From positions 109,141 through 173,140 of the forward strand of contig CAWIEI010000002.1 in the NCBI GenBank assembly GCA_963834965.1: 64,000 nucleotides of DNA. Direction: 5' to 3'. Positions 9,299 through 18,635 of this stretch are shown here, in pieces. Numbering within the stretch: position 1 is the stretch's first letter; every line of letters begins with the position of its first letter. The position numbers were made by a program, and so were the translations under genes. The stretch is from Fodinibacter sp963834965. GTDB lineage: Bacteria > Actinomycetota > Actinomycetes > Actinomycetales > Dermatophilaceae. Under the pieces are notes generated by a model. That model searched no databases. It was not told where the DNA came from and was given only the letters and a program-made list of their open reading frames with translations.

Positions 9299-10158
9299 CG
9301 GCGCTCCTCCGGCAGGCCGGGGACGCCCACGGGGGCGTCGTGCCCACGGCGGAACAGCACGGCGTACACCCGCTTGAGCAGGGTGGGCGGGATGACGCGG
9401 AAGGCGCCCCGCACCACCATGTTGCGGGCCAGCAGCACGGTGCCGATCGTGCCGTTGTCGCGCAGCCGGCGCTGGACGTCCCACTCGTAGGGCAGCATCC
9501 GCCAGCCGCCGCGGCGGGCGATCATGCCGTCGCCGGCGTTGAAGAGCACGAGCGGCTCGTCGAGGTTCTCGGCGCGGGCGCCGGCGGTGAGCAGCCGCGC
9601 GAACAGGTCGTAGTCCTGCATGTAGCGCAGGTCGGCGTAGCCGCCCACGTCGAGCGCGAGCTGCCGCCGGAAGACCACGGTCGGGTTGTTGATCGGGTTG
9701 TTCAGCCGCATCCGGGCCGCGATCTGCTCGTGGGTGCGCGGGTTGCGGCGCACCCCGATGACGTGGTCGGGGCTGCCCTCGAACTCGAGCATCGCCGACC
9801 CGACGAGGTCGAGGCCGTGCTGCTCGACGGCCTCCATCTCGCGCTCGAGTCGGTGGGGGAGCGAGACGTCGTCGGAGTCGTGCCGGGCCACGAAGTCCCG
9901 GGTCGCGAGCTCCAGGCCACGGGCCGAGGCCAGCCCGCTGCCGACGTTGCGGGGCAGCCGCTCGACGCGCAGGGCGGGGTGGGCGGTGGCCGCCCGGGCC
10001 AGTGCCTCGTCGAGGGCGTCGGGGACGGGGCCGTCGACGACGACGAGGAACTCCTCCGGCGGGCGGGTCTGGCCGGTGATGCAGCCGACCGACCGCTCGA
10101 GCTCCTCGACCGTGGTGCCGTGGTAGGCGGTCATCAGGACGGTCAGGGTGGGCGGCAC
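9295..10158 (-). CDS. GT2 family glycosyltransferase
   Basis: 287 residues. LTVLMTAYHGTTVEELERSV, EFLVVVDGPV, FVARHDSDDVSLPHRLE (the DSDD metal site) and MQDYDLFARLLTAGA define a canonical inverting GT2 enzyme; GLP and RRG-rich basic patches end the protein. The GTG start at 10158 lacks a ribosome-binding site but has TAGGAT six bases upstream. That box overlaps the stop codon of the flippase gene, so these GTs can be transcribed independently of the flippase. Confidence 0.85.
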   Translation of the reverse strand: MPPTLTVLMTAYHGTTVEELERSVGCITGQTRPPEEFLVVVDGPVPDALDEALARAATAHPALRVERLPRNVGSGLASARGLELATRDFVARHDSDDVSLPHRLEREMEAVEQHGLDLVGSAMLEFEGSPDHVIGVRRNPRTHEQIAARMRLNNPINNPTVVFRRQLALDVGGYADLRYMQDYDLFARLLTAGARAENLDEPLVLFNAGDGMIARRGGWRMLPYEWDVQRRLRDNGTIGTVLLARNMVVRGAFRVIPPTLLKRVYAVLFRRGHDAPVGVPGLPEERR

Positions 10159-10164
10159 CCGAGC

Positions 10165-10170
10165 ATCCTA
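10165..10170 (-). promoter_or_regulatory. Leaderless -10 box TAGGAT overlapping a stop codon
   Basis: TAGGAT on the minus strand ends six bases before the GTG at 10158. The same bases contain the TAG stop of the flippase gene. Confidence 0.5.
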
Positions 10171-11697
10171 GGCGCTCGAAGGGGTGCCGCTGCGCCCGCG
10201 CACGGTCGCCCAGAGGGCCGCGACGTCGCGCCGGTTGAGCAGCAGCCACGCCACCGCGAAGGCCGCCGCGGCGCCCAGCTGGGCCAGCGCTCCGGGCAGC
10301 CCGTCGACCTGGCGGGAGAGCTCGGCCAGGGCGAGCACGACGGCCGTGCCACCCACCAGCTTGACTGCCAGGCCCACCCAGCGGTGCCGTTCGACCCACC
10401 AGACGGTGGCGAGCAGCCCGAGCGAGGCCAGGCCCGAGCCGATGAGGTAGCCCACGGCGACCCCGACCGTGCCGTAGCGCGGCGCGAGGATCGGCCAGAC
10501 CGCCAGGCTCACCACGAGCCCGGAGAGGTTGACCAGGGCGACGGCCCGCGGCCCGCGCACCCGGGTCGACTGCAGCGTCGTGGCCGCACCGATCGCGATG
10601 GAGGTGAGCATCACGGCGACGAGCATCACCGGCAGGATCTCGGCGGCGGCCTCGTAGTCCTTGCCCCACACCACCGCGATCGCGAGCGGGCTCACGATGA
10701 CCAGCACGCCGAACACCCCCACGAAGATGGCGGTCAGCCGGCGGGCGATGGCGTCGCTCTGGGCGTGCACCGCGGCCCGGTCGCCGCGTCCCGCGGCCGC
10801 GACGAGCGGTGGCACGAACACGGTGCTCAGGGCGACGGACAGCATGGATGCCGGTGTCGCCAGGGTGAGCGCGGCGCCGAAGTCACCCGCCTTCGCCGGC
10901 CCGGCGTAGTGATGGGCCGCGAGCTGCGAGAGCTGGAGCAGCCCACCGCTGGCCAGCCCGCTGACCGCGCCGAACAGCACGAAGTGGTCGATCTGCCGGC
11001 GCAGGGCGGGGTCGACCCGGCCGGCCGCGCGCGCCGGCCAGGAGACCACGGCGAACAGCGCGTAGCCCACGGCCAGGGGCAGCAGGGCCAGCGCGGTGAG
11101 GTCGAGGGCCAGCACCACGGTGACCGCGACCAGAGCGGTGGCGCCGGCGATGGTGTCCCACACCGCCACGTACCGGAACTTCAGCGCGCCGTACTTGATG
11201 CCGCGCAAGGTGATGTACATCGAGTACGCGAACGCCAGCAGGACGGTGCCGATCGTGTGCGCCGCGCTGAACCCGAGCACCCGGGACCCGACGAGGGCCA
11301 CCGCGGTGGGGATCACCAAGGCGATGCGCGAGCTCTGGACCGCGATGTGCCGGGCCACGACCGCGGCGGCCTCGTCCTTGCCCAGGGTGGCCTCGGCCGC
11401 CACGAACCGGGTACCGGCCTGCGAGGCGGGTGCCGCCCAGAGCTGGCTGGCGAACACCGACAGCGAGAGCGAGGTGGTGGTCTGACCGAGGAGCACCCGG
11501 GAGCCGAGGTGGCCGATGAGCACGCCGTAGAGCAGGCGAGCCAGGCCCTGCACCGCCGTGGCATAGGTGCTCAGGGCCGCCCGGGAGCGCAGGCTCGCGT
11601 CGGCGGGTGGGGCGGGTGGGGCGGGTGGGGCGGGTGGGGCCGACGGTGCCCCGAGGCCGGGGTCCGGCCCGTCGAGGGCGGACGGCTCCTGCGGCAT
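10168..11697 (-). CDS. Wzx-like polysaccharide flippase (MOP superfamily)
   Basis: 509 residues with about 12-14 hydrophobic helices, in the size range of Wzx/MurJ-like lipid-linked oligosaccharide flippases. The chosen ATG at 11697 follows TATGCT by six bases; an earlier start would add ~30 residues of poor composition. The N-terminus carries a proline/alanine linker from four exact copies of a 9-base repeat. Helix pairs around LFGAVSGLASGGLLQLSQ and VVWGKDYEAAAEILPVML resemble the C-terminal half of polysaccharide biosynthesis proteins. It most likely flips the glycan built by the neighbouring GT2 enzymes. Confidence 0.78.
   Translation of the reverse strand: MPQEPSALDGPDPGLGAPSAPPAPPAPPAPPADASLRSRAALSTYATAVQGLARLLYGVLIGHLGSRVLLGQTTTSLSLSVFASQLWAAPASQAGTRFVAAEATLGKDEAAAVVARHIAVQSSRIALVIPTAVALVGSRVLGFSAAHTIGTVLLAFAYSMYITLRGIKYGALKFRYVAVWDTIAGATALVAVTVVLALDLTALALLPLAVGYALFAVVSWPARAAGRVDPALRRQIDHFVLFGAVSGLASGGLLQLSQLAAHHYAGPAKAGDFGAALTLATPASMLSVALSTVFVPPLVAAAGRGDRAAVHAQSDAIARRLTAIFVGVFGVLVIVSPLAIAVVWGKDYEAAAEILPVMLVAVMLTSIAIGAATTLQSTRVRGPRAVALVNLSGLVVSLAVWPILAPRYGTVGVAVGYLIGSGLASLGLLATVWWVERHRWVGLAVKLVGGTAVVLALAELSRQVDGLPGALAQLGAAAAFAVAWLLLNRRDVAALWATVRGRSGTPSSA
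11604..11639. repeat. 9-bp minisatellite, four exact copies, in frame
   Basis: CGGGTGGGG occurs four times in tandem inside the flippase gene and encodes a Pro-Pro-Ala repeat. Copy-number change would lengthen or shorten a linker without breaking the frame. Confidence 0.9.
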
Positions 11698-11703
11698 CCG
11701 AGC

Positions 11704-11709
11704 AGCATA
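11704..11709 (-). promoter_or_regulatory. Leaderless -10 box TATGCT for flippase
   Basis: TATGCT on the minus strand ends six bases before the ATG at 11697, with no ribosome-binding site between them. Confidence 0.5.
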
Positions 11710-11866
11710 GCGAGCGTCGTGCGTCACGTTTTGGTGGTACGAGAGGTGCACAAGTGCCCGAGGTGAAACTGTTGATGACGCAACCGCAGCCACCTTCCGG
11801 GTTCCCTGAACCGCTCCGCCGCGGCCGGCTCGACGGGTGGGTCACCGAACCTGTCTAGGTCGAGCC

Positions 11867-14800
11867 ATGAGAACTGTCCGCATCATCGCCGCGTCCACCC
11901 TGCTCGCCACCAGCGCCGTCGTCGGCCCCGTCGTCTCCGTGGGGGCCGCGCCGCACGCCGTCAGACCCTCGGTGCAGCGGGTGCCGATGCCGACGGGATC
12001 GGCGGTGGCGAGCGCCCCAGCGGCCACCGCAGCCGCCGCGGGCGGCAGCTCGACCGTGCAGAGCCTGCTCACCCGCGCCACCGCCGGCGCCGACGTCGTG
12101 GGGGTGGGCTTCCCGGACGCCGCCGCGGCGAAGGGCGTGGCGGTGGCGGTCCGCAGCATGACCGCCGGACAGTGGGGGTCGTGGACCGCGGTGCCGATGA
12201 GCGACTCCGCCCCGGACCCGGGCAGTGCCGAGGCGGCCCGGGCCAAGGTCGCGACCGAGCCGGTGGGAGTGGTCGGGTCCGAGCAGGTGCAGGTGCGGGT
12301 CACTGCGAGCGGGGCCACGGCCCGGCTCCAGGGCCTCGAGGCGACCTTCGTCGATGGCGGCACCAGCGCGGCCGACACGTCGCTGGCCGACGTCCCGGCC
12401 GCCAGCGCCTCTGCCGCCGTGGTGCAGCCGACCATCATCACCCGCGCCCAGTGGGGCGCCGACGAGAGCCTGCGCACCTGCAGCACCCCCGACTACGTGG
12501 CCAGCATCAAGGGTGCGATCGTGCACCACACCGTGAACTCCAACACGTACACCGCCGCGGCGGCCCCAGCCCTGCTCCGCAGCATCTACGCCTACCACGT
12601 CACCGGCAACGGCTGGTGCGACGTCGGCTACAACTTCTTCGTCGACCGCTTCGGACGGCTCTACGAGGGGCGCTTCGGCGGGATGTCCAAGAACGTCGTG
12701 GGTGCCCAGGCTGGCGGCTTCAACTCGCAGACGTTCGGCGTGTCCTCGATCGGCAACCACGACCCCGGCACGGCCGGTGCCGTCGCACCGTCGACGGCCG
12801 TGCTGACGGCCATCGGCAAGCTCATCGGCTGGAAGGCCTGGCTCAACGGCTGGAGCCCGGACACCTCCACCACCTTCACCTCGGCGGGCAGCACGCGCTG
12901 GCCGGCCGGGAAGGTCATCACCGAGCCCCGGGTGTCCGGGCACCGTGAGTACAGCCTGACCGTGTGCCCCGGTGACCTGATGAACAGCCGGCTGTCCACG
13001 GTGCGCAGCACCGCAACCGCGGCCTACAAGGCCGGCGTGTCCGCCCCGACCGGAACCGCGGCGGTCCCCGTGGTCGAGACGTACACCCGGCCGACGGGCA
13101 CCTCGTTCAGCCTCTCCGGGCGCGGCTACGGCCACGGGCGTGGGATGAGCCAGTACGGCGCCTACGGTGCCGCCCTGAGGGGTCTCACCCGCGACCAGAC
13201 CCTGGCGTTCTACTACCCCGGCACGACTTTCAGCACGGCCATCGGCAACCCGACCGTGCGGGTGAACCTCACCGCGCTCGGCTCGTCGAGCACCCAGCTG
13301 GCCACGACGCCGCACCTGGTCGTCTCCGACGGCAGCAAGACCGGGTCACTCAACGTCAAGAACTCCGACGGGACGCTGCGCGCCAGGTGGCGTGTCGTCG
13401 CCGACGGCGCGGGCCTGGGCCTGCAGTGGCTGCAGGGCGGGACGTGGCGGAGCACGAGCAGCTGGAAGGGCACCAAGCCCCTGTCCTTCAGCGATTCGGT
13501 GCTGGGCAAGGTGCGGGTCGTCATGCCCGACGGCACCCAGCGCGACTACCGGCGCACGATCCGCAGCATCCGGTCGGGCTCTGGCGTGATGACCCTCAGC
13601 GTGCTGTCGATGAACTACTACCTGCAGAGCGTGGTGCCCTCCGAGATGCCGGCGTCGTGGCCCTCCACGGCCCTGCAGGTGCAGGCGGTGGCGGCGCGCA
13701 CCTACGCGGCGTACGAGATGGCGCACCAGCCGTCCGGCTCCGCGTTCGACCTGTGCGACTCCACGTCGTGCCAGGTCTACTCGGGCCTGGCGGGCTACAC
13801 CGTGAGCGGCGCCCTGGTGCCCCACGAGTACGCCGCCTCGACCGCAGCGGTGTCCGCCACCAGCGGCCTGGGAGTCTTCTACGGCGGGGCCCCCGCCTTC
13901 ACCCAGTTCACCTCCTCCAACGGTGGCCAGACCGTGGCGTCGTCGCTGCCCTACCAGGTGTCGAAGGCCGACCCGTACGACGACGTGCCCGCGGGCAGCA
14001 CGAGCCGGTGGACCACCTCGATCGCGATCAGCACGATCGAGAAGGCGTACCCGACCGTCGGGGCCCTCAAGGCCCTGCGGATCGACAAGCGGGACGGATT
14101 CAACGCCTGGGGTGGGCGCATCTCGAGCGTCACCGTCATCGGTTCGACGGCCTCCAAGACCGTCACCGGCGACTCCTTCCGGGCGACCTTCGGCCTGCGC
14201 AGCCCGTGGTGGACCGTCACCACGGCGCCGGCCACCTCGGCGGCGTCCTTCCCCAAGGACCTCGACGGCAACCAGCGCGCCGACCTGCTCGCGGTCGACC
14301 CCACCGGCACGATGCGGCTGCTCTCCGGCAGCGGCGCGGGCGCCTTCACCGCGAAGTCGATGGGCGCCGGCTGGGGCACCCGTGGGCTGATCGCCGACGT
14401 CGGGGCCTGGGACGCCGACAACCGCCACGACGTCGTCGAGCGCGAGGCCGGCACGCTGTACTACCACCCGGGCAACGGCGCCGGTGGGTTCTACCCGCGG
14501 GTGGCCATCAGCTCCAACTGGGACACCATCAACCTGGTCGCCGGCGCCGGCGACATGGACGGCGACCACCACACCGACTTCCTGGCCCGCACCACCTCGG
14601 GGCAGCTCAAGGTCTACCGCGGCGACGGTGCCGGCAAGGTGCTCTCGACGATCCTGGTCGGGTCGGGCTGGAACGCCTACCGCCTCGTGATGTCGCCCGG
14701 CGATGTCACCGGCGACGGCAAGCTCGACATCCTCGCGGTGCGCGCCAGCGACGACGCGATGCTGCTCTTCCCGGGCACCGGGAAGGGCACGGTCGGCGCT

Positions 14801-15010
14801 GCGGTTCCCGTGAGCGGCTCCTGGGCCGGCTACAGCAAGTTCATCGGCCCGGGCGACGTCACCGGCGACGGTCTCGACGACGTCGTGGCCCGCCGCTCCT
14901 CCGACGGTGCGCTGCTGGTGTTCGCGGGCAACGACATGGGCGGGCTGATGCTCGACAGCACGGTGGCGGGCACCGCCACCTGGGCGACCTGGACGACCTG
15001 GCCGCTCTGA
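11867..15010 (+). CDS. Secreted PGRP-amidase / SpoIID / FG-GAP fusion protein
   Basis: 1047 residues. A signal peptide covers about residues 1-28 (cleavage near GAAPHA). Residues ~188-385 are a PGRP/amidase_2 domain opening with IITRAQWGADES; the zinc ligands H221 (HHTVN), H359 (SGHRE) and C367 (CPGD) are all present. Residues ~412-785 are a SpoIID/LytB domain (GYGHGRGMSQYGAYG, then SVVPSEMPASW). Residues ~797-1040 are four to five FG-GAP/VCBS-type repeats such as DLDGNQRADLL and DVTGDGKLDIL. It probably acts on peptidoglycan outside the cell: amidase activity plus glycan-strand cleavage by the SpoIID part. It is divergent from the flippase and stands alone. Confidence 0.85.
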   Translation: MRTVRIIAASTLLATSAVVGPVVSVGAAPHAVRPSVQRVPMPTGSAVASAPAATAAAAGGSSTVQSLLTRATAGADVVGVGFPDAAAAKGVAVAVRSMTAGQWGSWTAVPMSDSAPDPGSAEAARAKVATEPVGVVGSEQVQVRVTASGATARLQGLEATFVDGGTSAADTSLADVPAASASAAVVQPTIITRAQWGADESLRTCSTPDYVASIKGAIVHHTVNSNTYTAAAAPALLRSIYAYHVTGNGWCDVGYNFFVDRFGRLYEGRFGGMSKNVVGAQAGGFNSQTFGVSSIGNHDPGTAGAVAPSTAVLTAIGKLIGWKAWLNGWSPDTSTTFTSAGSTRWPAGKVITEPRVSGHREYSLTVCPGDLMNSRLSTVRSTATAAYKAGVSAPTGTAAVPVVETYTRPTGTSFSLSGRGYGHGRGMSQYGAYGAALRGLTRDQTLAFYYPGTTFSTAIGNPTVRVNLTALGSSSTQLATTPHLVVSDGSKTGSLNVKNSDGTLRARWRVVADGAGLGLQWLQGGTWRSTSSWKGTKPLSFSDSVLGKVRVVMPDGTQRDYRRTIRSIRSGSGVMTLSVLSMNYYLQSVVPSEMPASWPSTALQVQAVAARTYAAYEMAHQPSGSAFDLCDSTSCQVYSGLAGYTVSGALVPHEYAASTAAVSATSGLGVFYGGAPAFTQFTSSNGGQTVASSLPYQVSKADPYDDVPAGSTSRWTTSIAISTIEKAYPTVGALKALRIDKRDGFNAWGGRISSVTVIGSTASKTVTGDSFRATFGLRSPWWTVTTAPATSAASFPKDLDGNQRADLLAVDPTGTMRLLSGSGAGAFTAKSMGAGWGTRGLIADVGAWDADNRHDVVEREAGTLYYHPGNGAGGFYPRVAISSNWDTINLVAGAGDMDGDHHTDFLARTTSGQLKVYRGDGAGKVLSTILVGSGWNAYRLVMSPGDVTGDGKLDILAVRASDDAMLLFPGTGKGTVGAAVPVSGSWAGYSKFIGPGDVTGDGLDDVVARRSSDGALLVFAGNDMGGLMLDSTVAGTATWATWTTWPL

Positions 15011-15013
15011 GGG

Positions 15014-15652
15014 TCAGGTCAGGTCGACGGTGAAGGGGGCCCCGGTGGCCTCGCGCACCTGCTCCTGGGTGACGTCCGGGGCGAGCTCGCGCAGCACCAG
15101 GCCGTGCTCGGTGACGTCGATGACGGCGAGATCGGTGATGATCCGCTGCACCACGGCCTTGCCGGTGAGCGGCAGCGAGCACTCCTGCACGATCTTGTGC
15201 GAGCCGTCCTTGGCCACGTGCTCCATCAGCACGACGACCTTCTTGGCGCCGTGCACGAGGTCCATCGCCCCGCCCATCCCCTTGACCATCTTGCCGGGGA
15301 TCATCCAGTTGGCGATGTCGCCGCCGGCCGAGACCTGCATGGCGCCGAGGATGGCGGCGTCCACCTTGCCGCCGCGGATCATGCCGAACGAGGTGGCCGA
15401 GTCGAAGTAGGAGGCGCCGCGGCGCACCGTGACGGTCTCCTTGCCGGCGTTGATCAGGTCGGGGTCGACCGCGTCGTCGGTGGGGTAGGCGCCGACTCCG
15501 AGGATGCCGTTCTCGCTCTGCAGCACGATCTCGACGTCGTCGGGCACGTAGTTGGGCACCAGGGTGGGCAGGCCGATGCCGAGGTTGACGTACGCGCCGT
15601 CCTCGAGCTCGGCGGCGGCCCGGGCGGCCATCTGCTCGCGGGTCAGGGGCAT
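15014..15652 (-). CDS. scoB: 3-oxoacid CoA-transferase, beta subunit
   Basis: 212 residues. QSENGILGVG (catalytic Glu47), GYVNLGIGLPTLVPNY-like opening (here AYVNLGIGLPTLVPNYV) and FDSATSFGMIRGG are hallmarks of the B subunit of succinyl-CoA/acetoacetyl-CoA:3-oxoacid CoA-transferases. With the A subunit it moves CoA from succinyl-CoA to a 3-oxoacid such as acetoacetate in ketone-body or aromatic catabolism. The gene follows the A-subunit gene by three bases and converges on the PGRP gene. Family members using 3-oxoadipate have similar motifs, so the exact acid is uncertain. Confidence 0.88.
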   Translation of the reverse strand: MPLTREQMAARAAAELEDGAYVNLGIGLPTLVPNYVPDDVEIVLQSENGILGVGAYPTDDAVDPDLINAGKETVTVRRGASYFDSATSFGMIRGGKVDAAILGAMQVSAGGDIANWMIPGKMVKGMGGAMDLVHGAKKVVVLMEHVAKDGSHKIVQECSLPLTGKAVVQRIITDLAVIDVTEHGLVLRELAPDVTQEQVREATGAPFTVDLT

Positions 15653-15655
15653 GGC

Positions 15656-16450
15656 TCAGGACTCCTTCGTCGCGGTCGGGGCCGCGGGGGTGACCGTGCG
15701 GCGCTCGATACGCTTGTCGGCGGCCTGCTCGGGGGTCAGGGGCAGCACCCGCTGCACGTAGATGCCGGGCAGGTGCACGGTGTCGGGGTCGAGCTCGCCG
15801 GGCTCGACGAGCTCTTCCACCTCGGCGATGGTCACCCGGCCCGCCATCGCGGCGAGCGGGTTGAAGTTGCGGCTGCTCTTGTTGAACACCAGGTTGCCGT
15901 GCCGGTCGCCCCTCCAGGCGCGCACCAGCCCGAAGTCGGCGACGATCGCGTGCTCGAGCACGTACTCGCGCTCCTCGCCGTCGTGCTCGAAGACGCGCAC
16001 CTCCTTCGGGGGTGAGGCCAGCGCGACGCTGCCGTCGGCGGCGTAGCGCCAGGGCAGGCCGCCGTCGGCGACCTGGCTGCCGACCCCGGTGGGGGTGAAG
16101 AACGCCGGGATGCCGGACCCGCCGGCGCGCAGCCGCTCGGCCAGCGTCCCCTGGGGCGTCAGCTCGACCTCGAGCTCGCCCTCGAGGTACTGGCGGGCGA
16201 ACTCCTTGTTCTCGCCGACGTACGAGGCGATCACCCGGCGGATCTGACCCGAGGCCAGGAGCACGCCGAGGCCCCAGCCGTCGACGCCGCAGTTGTTGGA
16301 GACGACCTCGAGGTCGCGCACGCCGGTGTCGTGCAGCTCGGCGATGAGCACCGAGGGGATGCCGCAGAGCCCGAACCCGCCGACGGCGATGGTGGCCCCG
16401 TCGGCGATCCCGGCCACGGCGTCGGCAGGGGTGGAGACGACTTTGTCCAT
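15656..16450 (-). CDS. scoA: 3-oxoacid CoA-transferase, alpha subunit
   Basis: 264 residues. MDKVVSTPADAVAGIADGAT followed by VGGFGLCGIPSVLI is the standard A-subunit start, with the glycine-rich CoA-binding loop; SNNCGVDGWGLGVLL, PAFFTPTGVGSQVA and NFNPLAAMAGRVTIAEVEEL follow in the family order. It forms a heteromer with the product of the adjacent gene. The ATG at 16450 has TAGAGT seven bases upstream and no ribosome-binding site, so the pair is probably expressed from a leaderless promoter. Confidence 0.9.
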   Translation of the reverse strand: MDKVVSTPADAVAGIADGATIAVGGFGLCGIPSVLIAELHDTGVRDLEVVSNNCGVDGWGLGVLLASGQIRRVIASYVGENKEFARQYLEGELEVELTPQGTLAERLRAGGSGIPAFFTPTGVGSQVADGGLPWRYAADGSVALASPPKEVRVFEHDGEEREYVLEHAIVADFGLVRAWRGDRHGNLVFNKSSRNFNPLAAMAGRVTIAEVEELVEPGELDPDTVHLPGIYVQRVLPLTPEQAADKRIERRTVTPAAPTATKES

Positions 16451-16457
16451 GCCGGGC

Positions 16458-16463
16458 ACTCTA
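16458..16463 (-). promoter_or_regulatory. Leaderless -10 box TAGAGT for scoAB
   Basis: TAGAGT on the minus strand ends seven bases before the ATG at 16450. Confidence 0.5.
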
Positions 16464-16750
16464 GTGAGCCGGACGGCCCGCCCGCCGCCCGGGGGAGGTC
16501 CGGCAGCGTGCGGAGGATCTGTGGCAATGCTCACCATGCGCCGAAGATCGTGCGGGCGAGATGAGCCCGCTGAGAAGTACATCCGTGTAATTAGACGCAT
16601 CCGATTGCGAGCCCCGCATGACTAGTGGGAGAACTAGGGGGCCAAGGTGTCTGGTGTGACCGATGGGCCCTCTGTGATGTCTGTGACGTGAGGCACCTGG
16701 TGCGTCCTCGACCCCTGCGATGGCGCCCCCTGCACGAGGAGCTCTTCGCC
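16464..16750. other. Long intergenic region upstream of the peptidoglycan-binding protein
   Basis: No convincing coding region. It holds the nonamer CGTGTAATT at 16584-16592, which recurs upstream of whiB at 36482-36490, and a pair of ACTAG words near 16621-16636. It probably contains the promoter and a long 5' leader for the gene at 16751. No known riboswitch core was recognised. Confidence 0.4.
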
Positions 16751-18556
16751 GTGTCCACGCCCCAGCTCGCGCCTCGCCGTGGGCGCCACCTGCCCCTGCG
16801 CACCCTCGGTGCGCTCTCGGCATCCGCGATCGCCCTGCCCCTGTTCGCGCCCTCCGCCCAGGCGGCGACCATCCCGTTCCCCAAGCCGTCCCGCACGCTG
16901 CCGAGCGCCCTCGACGTGGTCGCCCCCTACCAGAAGGGCGTGCTCTGCCTCACCGTGAACCAGCCGGGTGCGGTCGCCTTCGCCCAGCTGCTCAACGCGA
17001 CCTACGGCACCCACACGTACGGCATCCTGCGCACGTGCGCCGCCGAGCACGGTGAGGGTCGCGCGCTCGACTGGATGATCGACTCGACCAAGCCTGCGAA
17101 CCTGGCGCTGGCCAACGCGCTGACCCGATGGCTGACGGCACCGGACGCCCAGGGCCGCCCGGGCGCCATGGCGCGGCGCTTCGGCATCAACTACATCATC
17201 TTCAACCGCCAGGAGTGGGGGTCCTGGGCGCCCGAGCGCGGCTGGTTCCCGTACACCGGCAGCGTCCCGCACACCGACCACATCCACTTCACGTTCAACT
17301 GGGACGGCGCCTACAAGCGCACCTCGTGGTGGAGCGGCGTCGCGGTGACCAAGCCCCTGACCGGTCCGATCAGCACGACGCCGCCGCCGGCACCCCTGAC
17401 GGCGAGCGGCTACCCGCTGCTCGTGCAGGGCGCGACCGGCAGTGACGTCGCCCTGGCCCAGAAGGTCATCGGCGTCACGGCCGACGGCAAGTTCGGGCCG
17501 GCTACGGCCACCGCGCTCGGCGCCTGGCAGTCGACGCACGGCGTGCCGGCGACCAAGACGCTCGACAACCCGACCTGGGCGACCATGGTCTACCTCAAGC
17601 TGGTCCCGGCGCGCACCAGCCCGCTCTCGCCCTACACCACCACGGTGCTGCGGAGCGGCGCCTCCGGCGCGGCGGTCAAGGCCCTGCAGAAGGCCCTCGG
17701 CGGCCTCGTCGTCGACGGCTCCTTCGGCCCGGCGACCGAGGCGCGGGTCAAGGCGTACCAGAAGTCGAAGGGCCTGCCCGCCACCGGAGTGGTCGACCGC
17801 ACGACCTGGTCCGCGCTGATGGGCGCGGTGATCGCGCCGCCCCCGGCCACCCCGGTCGCCAACCCGCTCGCGAAGTACGCCGGGCTGACCCTGCGGCTGT
17901 GGTCGAAGGGCGAGGCCGTGAAGGCGCTGCAGAAGGCGATCGGCGGGCTCGTCGTCGACGGCTCCTACGGCCGGCTCACCGAGGCGCGGGTCAAGGCGTT
18001 CCAGAAGTCCAGGGGCCTGGCCGTCACCGGGGTGACCGACGCCAAGGTCTGGAAGGCCCTGATGGCCGCGCCCAGCTCGCCGGCCGCTGCCCCTGCCCCG
18101 CCGGCCCCGGCCGCCACCCTGGGCACCGAGTTCACCGCCGTGAAGACCATGACCCTCAAGGCCGGCTCGACCGGCGCAGCGGTGAAGGTGCTGCAGCGGG
18201 CGCTCGGCCGGCTCGTGGTCGACGGCCAGTACGGCGCCGCGACCACCGCCCGGGTCAAGGCATTCCAGACCGCGCACCGGCTGCCCGCCACCGGTCTGGT
18301 CGACGCGAGGACCTGGGCGGCCCTCGAGCTCGCCGTCCACCCGCTGCTGCCCTACTGGGGCACGGTGCTCAAGCGCGGCTCGACGGGTGCCCCGGTGGCG
18401 GCCCTGCAGAAGGCGCTGCGGATTGCGGCCGACGGGCACTTCGGCCCGGCGACCGAGGCCGCGGTCAAGGCGCTGCAGCGCACCGCGAAGCTGGCCAGCA
18501 CGGGCGTCGTCGGAACGGTCACCTGGAAGGCCGTCGAGGCGCGGATGCCGCGCTGA
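16751..18556 (+). CDS. Secreted protein with five peptidoglycan-binding domains
   Basis: 601 residues from GTG 16751, chosen because GAGGAG lies ten bases upstream and a signal peptide then sits at residues ~15-38 (ending PSAQA). Residues ~45-210 form a domain with EHGEGRALDWMID and PHTDHIHFTFNWDG; the HxxxxDW and HxDHIHF histidines resemble ARB-07466/extensin-like metal-binding domains. Five PG_binding_1 repeats follow, each with a core like VDGSFGPATEARVKAYQ, separated by Pro/Ala linkers. It probably binds and may cut the wall; the catalytic activity is inferred only. A strong inverted repeat follows the stop. Confidence 0.82.
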   Translation: MSTPQLAPRRGRHLPLRTLGALSASAIALPLFAPSAQAATIPFPKPSRTLPSALDVVAPYQKGVLCLTVNQPGAVAFAQLLNATYGTHTYGILRTCAAEHGEGRALDWMIDSTKPANLALANALTRWLTAPDAQGRPGAMARRFGINYIIFNRQEWGSWAPERGWFPYTGSVPHTDHIHFTFNWDGAYKRTSWWSGVAVTKPLTGPISTTPPPAPLTASGYPLLVQGATGSDVALAQKVIGVTADGKFGPATATALGAWQSTHGVPATKTLDNPTWATMVYLKLVPARTSPLSPYTTTVLRSGASGAAVKALQKALGGLVVDGSFGPATEARVKAYQKSKGLPATGVVDRTTWSALMGAVIAPPPATPVANPLAKYAGLTLRLWSKGEAVKALQKAIGGLVVDGSYGRLTEARVKAFQKSRGLAVTGVTDAKVWKALMAAPSSPAAAPAPPAPAATLGTEFTAVKTMTLKAGSTGAAVKVLQRALGRLVVDGQYGAATTARVKAFQTAHRLPATGLVDARTWAALELAVHPLLPYWGTVLKRGSTGAPVAALQKALRIAADGHFGPATEAAVKALQRTAKLASTGVVGTVTWKAVEARMPR

Positions 18557-18569
18557 CCCCTTGCGACTT

Positions 18570-18625
18570 CTCGCCGCGAGTGCGCTCCGGGTCGCCGGGG
18601 CAGCCGCCCGCGCCCTCGCGGCGAG
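18570..18625. terminator. Bidirectional terminator, 11-bp perfect inverted repeat
   Basis: CTCGCCGCGAG (18570-18580) is the exact reverse complement of CTCGCGGCGAG (18615-18625), with a 34-base GC-rich spacer. It lies between convergent stops at 18556 and 18636 and can serve both genes. Confidence 0.6.
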
Positions 18626-18635
18626 GACAGGGCCG

